A DNA stretch of 64,000 nucleotides from Zantedeschia hybrid cultivar. Taxonomy: Eukaryota > Streptophyta > Magnoliopsida > Alismatales > Araceae. Of the stretch, positions 1 through 9,755 are shown piece by piece. A model generated the notes under the pieces. It had not been told where the DNA came from and searched no databases. It saw only the letters and a list, made by a program, of their open reading frames with translations. The position numbers and the translations under genes were made by a program. The DNA is taken from the NCBI GenBank assembly GCA_030544215.1, contig JARZZO010000008.1, forward strand, positions 23,347,114 through 23,411,113, written 5' to 3'. Positions within the stretch are counted from its first letter, which is position 1. Each line of letters starts with the position of its first letter.

Positions 1-525
1 GTGTGTGCATTCTCCTTATGTTCACTTTGTTTGCAAAATTGCTTATACCTGAATAAGGTTTTGGGGATTTCTTAAATCAAAATAAGAGATATTTTGATTT
101 GATAAGTTGTTGGTATTCCATCATGAATAAGGAGAATTATACTGTGCTATTCCAAGTGATTTGATAAGAAGGAGTAGAATAAGGGGTGGAATAAAGGGTG
201 GAATTGAGAGAATTGGGGGAATTGGTTGTATTAGGGATTACAGGTAGAATTGGGGGAATTCTGCATCCTAGCAACCAAACTGGGTTTGGACCCTTATACC
301 AGTTAATCCGGATTCTATTCGGCTAGCAAACCAAGCCTTAGAGTGTTAGTGTAGGAAGAGTGAAGATTGTAAGTATCCGTACAACATTTGAGTGTAGTGA
401 GTCTCTCATAGTGTAAGTGTAATGAGTGGTGTAGATCTTTGTGTAAGAAAGTTTTGTACTTGGTATATTTTTAAGTACAATAAAGTCCACTTTATTTCTA
501 CACCAAAGACTCACCATCTCCAACA
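1..525 (+). repeat. Partial 5' LTR of the copia element, interrupted by a MITE
   Basis: Bases 1-18 plus 338-525 align with the last part of the 3' LTR (about 5541-5743), sharing the CATTCTCC-TTA-GAGTG junction and the end CCATCTCCAACA. The LTR start lies outside the window. The LTR is split at a TTA by the MITE at 19-337, and the 3' LTR shows the uninterrupted site. Confidence 0.9.
19..337. mobile_element. Tourist/PIF-Harbinger-like MITE, copy 1
   Basis: A 319-bp AT-rich sequence is flanked by TTA on both sides (16-18 and 338-340). Its ends are inverted: TTCACTTTGTTTGCA at the left and TAGCAAACCAAGCC at the right. It is closely similar along its length to 45801-46127. The 3-bp TTA duplication is typical of PIF/Harbinger elements. 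There is no coding capacity, so it depends on a transposase elsewhere. The empty site is visible in the 3' LTR at 5560-5562. Confidence 0.85.
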
Positions 526-528
526 AAG

Positions 529-540
529 TGATATCAGAGC
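529..540 (+). promoter_or_regulatory. Copia primer-binding site (initiator-Met tRNA type)
   Basis: TGATATCAGAGC lies three bases after the LTR end. It differs by one base from the usual plant copia site TGGTATCAGAGC, which pairs with the 3' end of initiator methionine tRNA and primes minus-strand synthesis. Confidence 0.85.
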
Positions 541-833
541 GAGGCTCGTGGGGCCGTCACTCTGCCGATCCACAAGTTGTTGTAATATTGGTTCAGTGTC
601 GTCAGGACGTCGTTACTTTGTCGGAGCTTCACTCGACGCCGTGTGACGTAGGGACTCTCCCGAAGTATCAGTCAGAGAAACTAAGTGACGTCGGAACTTT
701 GTCAAAATATCACTTTCATCGGAACTCTGTCGAAATATCACTTGGAGATACCAAGTGACGTCGAAACTCTGTCGATGCACAATATTGGTCTGGGACCAAG
801 CTTACTTGGTTGTGCTAGGCATCACCAAGTGAT

Positions 834-1700
834 GATGGCAAATATTGCTACTTCAATTGAAAATATTGAGAAGCTCTCAATAATAGCAACTACAACAGCT
901 GGAGTGTCCGCATGAAGTTTTACTTACAAGGCCAAGACTTATGGGAGATTGTTGATGGTAATGATACTACACCACCGACCGATGACGCTATGGTGAAGAA
1001 GTGGAAGGTCAAAGCTCGCAAGGCAATGTGTGCATTGTCAATGACCGTTGAAGATGAATTCCTGCATCAGATTAAGGATGCAAAGACACCTAAGGAGGCA
1101 TGGGACACTCTTTCAACATTATTTGTGAGGAAGAATGATGCAAGGCTTCAACAGCTTGAGAATGAGCTCTTATCTATCTCACAGCAAAATATGATGGTGA
1201 GTCAATACTTCAACAACGTTAGAGTTCTTTGCGAAGAAATTTCAAAATTAGATCTAGAAAATCTTATTATTGAGACAAGGATGAGAAAAATTATTATTCA
1301 TAGGCTAAGACCAAAATATAATGGTCTTATTGTTGCAACCCGCAGAGCTAGAGAATATATTAGTTAATCAAGAAATTTTGGACAAGTAAATATCTAGAGT
1401 CTCAATAAAGGACAAGGAAAGTCCTCTCTATAGCTCTAAAAGAGGATTCAATAGAAGATATTAGAAAACTATGAGATCAAGCAATCAAAGATACCTTCGA
1501 AAGAAAGGTAGATAATAAGAGGCAAAGCCAGTAACAAGGAAGCTTCAAACAAGGGGGAGATCAACAAAAGGAAGACAAATATATAGACATGAAACATTAA
1601 AAGAAGTATAATGAGTGATATAATTGTGACAAAAGAGGCCACTTTGCTTGAGATTGCCGAGTCAAACAAGTAGAAGGCAATATTGCAACATCTAGCCAAG
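834..1700 (+). pseudogene. Copia gag polyprotein remnant
   Basis: The longest open piece (912-1367) reads MKFYLQGQDLWEIV and continues through a UBN2-type gag domain, with TPKEAWDTL and a leucine-rich capsid helix (LQQLENELLSI). The true start is probably the ATG near 834-837 (MANIATSIENIEKL), with a one-base shift near 880 that breaks the link to the SWSVRMKFY stretch. After the stop at 1367 the gag C-terminus is recognisable but full of stops. A damaged CCHC zinc knuckle (YNCDKRGHFA-stop-DC) lies near 1620-1665. Non-functional. Confidence 0.85.
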
Positions 1701-2047
1701 TGGAGAATGAAAGTGAAGAAGAATGGGATATTCAAGCTTCACTTGAAATTGACGTACTAGATCTTGATCACGAGCCGTATATCACTCTGATCGAGGAGCT
1801 TGCACTCTCATGTATTATTGAGCCACAAGAGGAATCAACACTCGTCACGATGAGTAACAAATCAATTAATTACAATGATGATTGGATAGTTGATTCTGGA
1901 TGTTCCAATCACATAATCGGAGATAAAGAGAAGTTGTCAAGTATATCAGAATACAAAGGAGGACGAGTGGTCGTGACAGCAAATAATTCCAAGTTGCCAA
2001 TCTCTCATATTGGCAAGAAAGTGATAATGCCAAGGTTCAATTCTTAG
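1700..2047 (+). pseudogene. Copia aspartic protease remnant
   Basis: The open stretch contains DDWIVDSGCSNHIIGDKEKL. The DSG is the active-site triad of retroviral-type aspartic proteases, and the rest is the usual plant copia context. It ends at a stop (TAG, 2045-2047) inside the domain. The downstream continuation (YHVLGMKNNILSVSQL, near 2070-2115) is still recognisable but out of the open frame. Confidence 0.85.
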
Positions 2048-2286
2048 CAAGTACAATTGAAGAACGTATATCATGTTCTAGGTATGAAAAATAATATATT
2101 GTCAGTATCACAATTGATAGCTACCAAGAATTATGTGGTATTCAGCCCAGATAATGTGAAAGTATATTAAAACTTGAAGTCTACAAGCACACCTATTATG
2201 GAAGGATGGCAACTCGAGTTTATCTACATCACATCAGCTTAAGAGGCATACATAGATAAAATAGGGACGAATGAGACATCTGACTT

Positions 2287-4420
2287 ATGGCATGCAAGAA
2301 TAGGGCATGTAAGCTATCACAAGCTGAAATGATAATGAAGAAGACAATGCTCAAGGGTCTTCCTCAGTTAGATGTTCGTGAAGATGTCATATGCGCTGGT
2401 TGCCGGTATGGTAAAACACATCAATTATCATGTAAAGAGTCCATGTTTAGAGCGAAGGCACCCTTGGAGCTTGTTCACTCAGATGTATTTGGCCAAGTGA
2501 AGCAACCATCCATCAGTGGCATGAGGTACATGATCACCTTCATCGATGATTATTCCAGGTATGTCTAGGCTGACTTTATGAAAGAAAAACCATATGCCCT
2601 AGACAAGTTTAAGAAGTTCAAAGAAAAGGTCAAGAAGGAGGTAGGCAAGAAGATATAATGCCTACGCACTGATTGTTGGGATCGCTGTGTTGGGATCCGA
2701 CCGAAAACGCAGCGGAATAAAATTATTTCCGGATCGGATCCGTCCCATTTCGATTAACAAAATAAAACTGGAGTAAATCGGATTTACCTTGCGTGGATTC
2801 GAATCGGCGTTCATTTTCCGGTTCCGTCGGAGCGATGCCGCAAGTCAAGCAGATGCCCGACCTCTAGCGGTATCCACATGGTTCTCCTCGCGATGGATCG
2901 TCCTCGCTTCCTCGCTCGATGCGGCGTTCGTAGATCCCGTCTGGCTGCGCGTAATCCGCCGCGACATGCGGATTCGGAATCTCCCGTCGGACGGAAGGCG
3001 GAGCAGTCGGGAATCGAAGCGGAGCCCCCAGATGGCCGCCTCGTGTCACACGCTCAGAAGAGAGGAGAGAGAGAGAAAGAACGACGGCTAGGTCAGGGTT
3101 GCTGGCCCCCGATGTAGAATCCGTTCTTTTATAATCAGTCTGTTTGCGGTTTTTCATAAAAACTCAGACTTATCCGAAATCCTATCGGATAATCCATCGA
3201 CTTGAAAACCATTTGCGTGTGACCCTCTAGGCCCAAATACCAGTCCAGTTAATAGCCCATTAAGTCCAATAACCCTTTACTGACCCACTGAATTAATTAA
3301 TATCCTCATATTCAATTAATCAGCCGAATTTAATGTCCCACAATAAATTCGGACAGACTGCCGATCACGTTGGATGCCAAGCAACATCGCGTGATCCTGG
3401 ATGGCACTGGGGTTATCGCAACCCTCTATTGGAACCTTTCTGTCATCGGTTAGCGCGCAGATATAATCCTTCATCCGTACAATGTTCTCGAATCGACCTA
3501 GGGCATGGTTTACTGTTAAACCATATTTGGTCGATTCACTTGAATCAGATGCCGCTAATCTGAATCCGACAACTCCTTATCGAATACAGAGTCCGCCCTG
3601 GCCAGGAACTTTAAGCGCATCATTCCCGGAACATTCTCTCTCAAACTACCGAGAGCGGATGATCCCGTATTGAACACACAATTACCTTCGAGGGCATTTC
3701 CCTGAACTTGATCGCTTGACTTATTGATAACCCATGGTTAGGGATTCGTTAGTCAAGGTCAAAGTTCAGAAACCTACCAACAAGATATCTTTGGCGTCTC
3801 AGGTTCAAGGATCATCCACGCAACCGTGACAAAAGAATCGAGCTGGTTAACAGTGAGGTATTTACCATCCAGCGATTCATAGTCGAATCAGTTCAGTGAA
3901 CTCATTCGCCAATGAGCACCTATAGGTCCAGCATAGTGTCTCCACACAAGTGACTTATAGGATCAGTCACCCTCATCATATGAGCTGAAGTAACATATAC
4001 TAGTCTATTAGATGTTCGATGTCCTATCTCAAACATCCTATGACTAGGAACAATTAAGAACATGTGTTTATAAGTCTTCGGTCCCGTAATTATGATCTCA
4101 TCATAATCCGAAGACTATTACACATGTTCATGGACTTCATCGTGATACGATAAATATAGATCGAATTAATTAAACACAATGAATTATTGTCATTTATTAA
4201 TAATATGAATTAGTACATAGTATCGAATTGGCTTTGAGACCATCTAATACTAACATTGATAATGGATGAGAGTATACATCAGAAGAATTCTCAGACTATC
4301 TTCTAAGAGGCAAGATAAGGTGACAGCTGACATGTCCAAGTAAGCAGAACGGGATAGCCGAAAGGAAGAATAGACATCATGTAGAAGTATATAGAAGTAT
4401 GTTGCATGCCAAGAATAGGA
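2287..4420 (+). pseudogene. Copia integrase remnant, split by a solo LTR
   Basis: The integrase zinc-binding part has lost its first half, but the CAGCRYGKTHQLS region is clear. It is followed by the GAG-pre-integrase/rve core: PLELVHSDVFG (first catalytic Asp) and YMITFIDDYSRYV. After a stop it continues to LRTD at 2661-2673. It resumes after the insertion at 4256 with the NG-stop-EYTSEEF motif (second Asp region) and NGIAERKNR, the usual third catalytic Glu context. Internal stops show it is dead. Confidence 0.85.
2674..4255 (-). mobile_element. Solo LTR inserted in the copia integrase
   Basis: The 1582-bp sequence starts TGTTGGGATC and ends CTAATACTAACA, so it has the TG...CA ends of an LTR. 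It interrupts the integrase exactly. Flanking 5-mers are CTGAT (2669-2673) and TTGAT (4256-4260), a target duplication with one mismatch. No primer site, purine tract or coding sequence is present, so it is a solo LTR. On the minus strand a TATAAAAG box (about 3127-3134) precedes a CT-rich leader, which suggests minus orientation. Superfamily not determined. Confidence 0.8.
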
Positions 4421-4997
4421 GAAAAGGATGAAGATGTTATAATCCTACAATTGGTAGGTGCTATGCTTCTCGGAATGTGATATTCGATGAAGCATCCAGT
4501 TGGTGGTTACCATAAACTACATTACTCCCTGACTCAAATGAAATAGAAGAGAAGTTGCAAGAAAGGACGAAAGAGAAAGCTAATATAGATAAAAAGTCAA
4601 AACTTGATCGAGGAAGATGAATGCACTGGTGGCCAAGAAGAAAATAAAAAGAGACAAGAACTACAAAGTCCATGGTGCATAGGAGTACATAGCATAACTC
4701 ATGAAGAAGAAAGGCCAAATCAGCAATAAGAGTCTTACCAAGAAAAAGATAGTCCTTAGCCGTCACTTCACAAATCGACTAGACAACAAAAGCGAAATCC
4801 TAAGTATGCAAATGTAACTTTAATTGAAGAATAACCAATCACACATGAAGAGGCATCATAGAAGAAAGAATATACAAAGGCCACGTTGCAGACCTACTTA
4901 CCAAAGGACTTAACAGAGAAAAGTTCAAAAGAAATTAGAAAGGCAACTTGGTATGGCAAGTAGATCTAAGATAGAGAGAGTAGTCGTTGTGGGGGAG

Positions 4998-5743
4998 TGT
5001 TAGAAAATCACCGACTCCTCTCTCTACATTTCTAGAAAATACTTACCACCTCCATATCTCTAGAATCTTCTCCTAGATTCTTATCTCATTCCTCTCTAGA
5101 AACCTATCTAGAAAATCCTAGCTTCTCCTCTTTTCAATATCTAGAACCTTCTATTAACACCATTGGCCTTATAAAGAGACAGCCTTACCATCTCTAGCTT
5201 TTTCCACAACCATACTCTCTAGAGTATTCTTCCCTTTCCACATTCATTATTATCTAGAATCCTCTACTAGCATTGGTGGCAAGAGAAGACCCTTCCCTCT
5301 TTAGACAAATCCTCACACTCTCTATAATCTTTTCTACTCTTTAGAAAGATCCATTACCCTTCCCTTCTTGCCCATTCTAGAAGAACATACACCATGAGAT
5401 TGGTGGTGGAGGGAGCCTATATAAATAGGCCTCCAACCCTCCTCTTCAAGGTGTGAAGTGTGTGTGTAGCAAGTGAAGTGTGAAGTGTGTGAAGCAAGTG
5501 CATAGCAAGTGAGCCCTCTTTGGGATAGCATAGATGTATGTGAGGTGTCTGCATTCTCCTTAGAGTGTTACTGTAGGAAGAGTGATGGTGAGTGTCCCTA
5601 CAACATTGGTTGTAGTGAGTCTCTAGTAGTGTGAGTGTAGTGAGTGGTGTAGATCTTTGTGTAAGAAACTTATGTACTTGGTATATTTTCAAGTGCAATA
5701 AAGTTTGCTTTGTTTCTACACCAAGGGCCCACCATCTCCAACA
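4998..5743 (+). repeat. 3' LTR of the copia element
   Basis: The 746-bp LTR runs from TGTTAGAAAATC to CCATCTCCAACA directly after a purine-rich tract ending GTGGGGGAG. It contains a TATA box within CCTATATAAATAGG (about 5416-5429), probably the LTR promoter, and reads through the TTA target site used by the MITE in the 5' LTR. Confidence 0.9.
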
Positions 5744-6024
5744 TGAAATATAATAAAACATAATTTACAATAATTGAATTATTTTAACATTTTAAGTGTC
5801 ATGAATTATTGAATTCAAAGTTTTATCAACCCACATAATACTCTTTTTATCTAGTTAAAAGTTTCAATCCAAATACTCTTTTTTATCTAGTTCAAAGTTT
5901 CAGTCCAAAACTATCAAAATTCAAAATTCAAAGTTTTAAACAATTGTGATTTTAAAACCAAGGGACTATAACAGTTTTTTTTTCCTTTGCTCTAACTTAT
6001 GATTTTAAAATCTAGTGGTCCTAG

Positions 6025-6530
6025 TGTATATGGCAAACCCAAGAGGGGGGTGAATTGGGTTATAAAAATTTTGCCTTTTTAAAACACAATGATTTGAAAT
6101 TAAAGTACAATAGGAACTAGATGAGATCAAATGAGCAAACACACACAAGAGACACGATTTTTTTTTTTTTTTTTTTATAGTGGTTAGGTATCAATAAATT
6201 GGGCCTACGTCCACTCCTGTACACCTCGTAGAGCATTTTACTAGATAAAGAATCTAATAGACATGCTAGTTATGGACAAGTTTGCCTTATACACGGTGTT
6301 TAAAACAGCCAAGATGGCTTAAACCTACTACACACACTTCATCAAATTACGAGCAAGAGTAACACAAGTAAAAAGGAGGAAAGAAAAAACTCAATGACAG
6401 ATTCGATGCCAGAATCTCTCTCCCAAGTATAGCTTTAATAGAGCACTTGGATGGAGCTTTATCTCTCTTGAACTCTCTCTCTCTCTTTTCTTCACTCTTA
6501 GAGTCTCTTTTTTTTCCTTAGAAATAGCCC
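6025..6530. repeat. Dispersed repeat A, copy 1
   Basis: Begins near GTGTATATGGCAAACCCAAG and contains GGGGTGAATTGGGT. It aligns along about 500 bp with 27302-27795. Shared blocks include the GCAAACACACAC stretch, a CCTTACACRGTGTTTAAAAC block, and a CT-rich block ending near CCTTAGAAATRGCCCTC. A 19-base T run lies inside this copy (6158-6176). The repeat is probably an LTR or other retroelement fragment and may continue to about 7080. Superfamily uncertain. Confidence 0.7.
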
Positions 6531-7440
6531 TCAAACACTTCTTGCTTTGGTGGCCAAAAGATAGGCTTCAATGGGAGAGATCCCTTTTATAGAGGCTTCC
6601 AGACCATAGAGCCATTGGTGGTAGGTGGGGCTCCAACGGTCAAATTTCATTCTTACGCAATCTAAAAAAGTAAAAATTGGTTGACCATTTCGATGAATTA
6701 GTTGACTATTTTTAATCAGAACACATAGAAAAGTCTTGGGTCAAGAACTTAGACTGAATCGATCGACCGTTCAAGGTCTCCTAAACAATTGAAAACTCTG
6801 ACATGGATGGTCGACCATTTAAACAATTTAGTCGACTGTTTGTCCTGGGTTCACATGATATATACATGTAACTTGACGATCTTAAAAGGCACATACCTTA
6901 GCTTGATTTGATGCTTGAATAGACCAAAGACACTTTAAAACTAACTAGAATCCTATTTTAGAGTCGACATTTGTGTAATTTAAGTGAGAGAACTATTGTA
7001 CGTGACTATGCAGAGATAAGAAGATAACTTGGACAACACATGCTACTTTGTTTCCCTTGCCATTAGTGTGGGAAAATACCACCAATAAATTTCAAGCATC
7101 ATTGATGAGTATTTTGATTCTTAACAATTGTCTGCAATATCTTGCAGATTAAGATCGGTTACTTTATTTTCTTTACATTATTCATACTCTGCTTCATTTT
7201 ATTGATCCACCTCTATATAAGACAAGTGGGAAAGGAAAAGTAAGAGGTATCATATTTTATTCCGAAGATTCTTAACCAATAACAGATAGTGAAGTTAACT
7301 GATATAGTGAAGTTAACTGATATAGTGAAAGTGGAGTATCTCAGTCCACACGTTACTTAATGAAGGAGTCTCACTCAATGTTTCCTTTTCAAATGCAGAT
7401 GGAGAAAAAAAGACTTCAATAACCTAAACAACGACCTAAG
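6531..7440. other. Spacer, probable continuation of repeat A
   Basis: AT-rich non-coding DNA. The part to about 7080 contains repeated GTCGACCATTT/GTTGACTATTT-like words and probably belongs to repeat A. A short tandem duplication, GATATAGTGAAGTTAACT, lies near 7298-7325. The segment 7360-7430 resembles 37645-37710 and 38220-38290 and marks the outer edge of the shared 3' flank of the two receptor-kinase copies. No gene seen. Confidence 0.5.
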
Positions 7441-7444
7441 GTAG

Positions 7445-8345
7445 TGTTTGGAAGTGCTTGAACCGTGTCCCGATGCAAATGATCCCCGACAACCATGTAA
7501 ATGTTTTCAAACGGCCATGGTCCTCTTGACTTTTGCACCAGACACTATTGCAGTTTGAGGAGAGAGATAAGACTGCTGCACTTGAAATTCAGCACTCGTC
7601 CGAAAAGCTCGCTCCTCCTGCTTTGCAATGAGTGGGCGCGCTTATGAATAGATTTTACCTTTTTACCCCCAACCCAAACCACCCCCAGAGAACCCCCTTT
7701 TCTTCCAACTCCTCTTCCTGCGCTGCATGTTTCTCCCCCGCGCACGCTTGTGAAACCCTAGTCGGCATCCTTCCGAAGGGATATGCACCCCCATCTCGCT
7801 TGCGCTATCTAGGGTTCACGTGCAGGACGGCGGGTGTCATGCTAGGCTACCTTTATGGCACGTCTGCGGGAGCCAAAGGAATAGCGATCCATCTGTGATG
7901 TGACCCACTTCTTTGGAGATGGAGGAAATAACAAGAGGGGAGAGGGGATTGGAGGGGAAAATGGGTTGCCGGTGTATGTGGGGACGATAGTGTCTAGTTC
8001 GCGTGCAGGATGGCAAGCGTCGTGTGGCTCATCTACGAGAGCTGTAGAGGAAGAGCGATCCATCTGACGCGACCTACTTCTCCGGAGATGGACGAAAGAA
8101 CAAGAGGGAAAGAGGGGGTTTTGGTTTCATGAGATGTAGGGGAAAGGTGCTGGGGGAGGGGCAAAGGAAGAGTAGTTTGAACCTTTTAACAGGTCACATG
8201 CACCCCATGCGCCCCATCCGACAATCTAAGAAGACGTGCAACAAGAACTGCCAACTTTTTTTATCCCCAAAAGCGTGTGGTACAATACATGTCAAAACAC
8301 CTACATTTTAAAATATCAGTCCATTCACCTAGTGTTTTCAAATGA
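7445..8345. repeat. GC-richer insertion with an internal ~185-bp tandem duplication
   Basis: This segment is clearly richer in GC than its surroundings and is bounded by CCTAAG on both sides (about 7435-7440 and 8348-8353). Two similar units occur in tandem: about 7815-7965 and 8000-8120. Both contain CGTGCAGGA.GGC, GCGATCCATCTG and GGAGATGGA.GAAA.AACAAGAGGG. Open frames over it are short and give no known domain. It may be a non-autonomous DNA element that captured host sequence; the terminal repeats are too weak to classify it. Confidence 0.4.
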
Positions 8346-8350
8346 AGCCT

Positions 8351-9368
8351 AAGTCGAAGTCTTTTTTGCATTTATATATAAATGACTACTGATAGGACAA
8401 AATTCATGTTGTTGGGGAATCTATTAGTGATGATGATGATTGAGTTGACTAGTACTCATTGAACTAAGCTATACTTTTTCCTTTTTTTTTTTTTTTTGAA
8501 ATTCAACAATTTGAATATGGGGTCCTACCACCCACAATAGCACAGTATTGACTGGCACCTCCGTTGCGGTTGTTAAAACTTAAAAGTGAGTTTGGGTGGT
8601 TCAATTAGCCCCCATCGGATGGAAGCTCGTTTGCTGTTGTTATTAGAGAGTTAGAGGATTGTTGATGTTAAAGCTGCTACGTTGGCCCAAACCATCACAA
8701 GGAGATAAAGCCGGTAGAACTGAAAGGAGCCCATGAAGTCGTCCAACCATCCAGCACAATGGCACATAAATATACCTTGTTGGATGAGGACTACGCTAAT
8801 GCCTTACCATTCACACACAAGTCATAAGAATTCCTTTGAAGAGCAAAACTCTGGTTCTTGATGCTCATATTTACCTCTCTTTTAGTATAAAGTGAGCTCA
8901 TGGGTTTTTTGAAACCTTTGCACAAAAGAAAATAAAGAAGACAACAACAATATAGTCTCTCGTTATATGACATACTGGCATGCCATGCCACCATGCATAA
9001 AGTTCTTTGGTAACAGGAAACTTGAAGATCAACAATGTTAACAGTACATATTGGTAACAATACCTGTTGTGTAATGCCACACCAAGAGTCACAAACATGG
9101 AGGTCAGAGATGTCTGTTTTTCCTTTTTGCATCATAAATAATAAAGAAAAGCTAAAAATTTACACACTCTTCAAAACACTAAAATAACTTTAAGGAATAA
9201 TAACATTCCCCTATCAGAAAAGGACTGCAATGTTCCATCTTTCTGGCTACCTTTTTCATGCTTGTCTATAACAAAGAGTTCTATCAGGAAAGCAGGCCAT
9301 TCTTAAGTCAGTTCTATGCATGCAAGAGATTGATTGACCTGCCTTCCATAAATGACAAATTTTTAGTG
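8351..9368. other. 3' flank of receptor-kinase copy 1
   Basis: Non-coding AT-rich DNA downstream of the minus-strand gene. It has a poly-T run near 8478-8496. The part next to the stop (about 9075-9368) resembles the DNA 3' of copy 2 (about 39470-39771), so the 3' UTR was included in the duplication. No open frame of interest. Confidence 0.5.
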
Positions 9369-9755
9369 CTACTCGGTGTTATCAAAGAGAGGCTTGCTCG
9401 GTGAGGAATGAGACATGGTGTCTCCTTTGCTACTGTGCATGGACAATGAAGAATCAATCCATGGTCCATCCATTGATATGCTCTGATTTTGACTGTCATA
9501 AGAAGGCTTCTCAAAGGACCTGATTCTCAACTCCTCATTTCTGTGGCGGATATGCTCCATAGTGGGAACTTGAACAGATGCCTGACCTTCAAGAATACTC
9601 ACCACAGTAGACATTGGAGGTCTGAATGTGGGGGAGGGGTTCGTGCAAACAAGTGATAAGTTCAACGTCTGTTGTGCCTCTTCCTTGGAGTAGTTTCCAC
9701 CAAGGCTGGGATCTACTAGTTCAAGGAGACGGCCCTGCTCCTGTAGCACATTGGC
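9369..9755 (-). CDS. Copy 1 exon 24: kinase C-lobe end and tail
   Basis: Starts ANVLQEQGRLLELVDPSLG, the conserved last kinase helix region. It includes LVCTNPSPTFRPPMSTVV (the invariant Arg region) and continues into a Ser-rich cytoplasmic tail ending SKPLFDNTE-stop. The preceding intron (1.6 kb) carries a small hAT-like insertion. Confidence 0.92.
   Translation of the reverse strand, partial: ANVLQEQGRLLELVDPSLGGNYSKEEAQQTLNLSLVCTNPSPTFRPPMSTVVSILEGQASVQVPTMEHIRHRNEELRIRSFEKPSYDSQNQSISMDGPWIDSSLSMHSSKGDTMSHSSPSKPLFDNTE

Larger units (their letters stand above)
1..5743 (+). mobile_element. Degenerate Ty1-copia LTR retrotransposon (5' end beyond window)
   Basis: The element has a partial 5' LTR (1-525, interrupted by a MITE), a primer-binding site, gag, protease and integrase remnants, a purine-rich tract (about 4986-4997) and a full 3' LTR (4998-5743). 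Domain order gag-protease-integrase is the copia order. Reverse transcriptase is almost entirely missing: after the integrase only short pieces resembling the end of integrase (4400-4550) and the far C-terminus (about 4800-4925) remain. Every reading frame is broken by stops or shifts, so it cannot move by itself. A solo LTR of another element sits inside the integrase (2674-4255). The lineage within copia was not assigned. Confidence 0.93.

Noticed and set aside
338..526. Short open frames in the copia LTR
   Set aside because: Non-coding LTR sequence; the same region in the 3' LTR has different broken frames.
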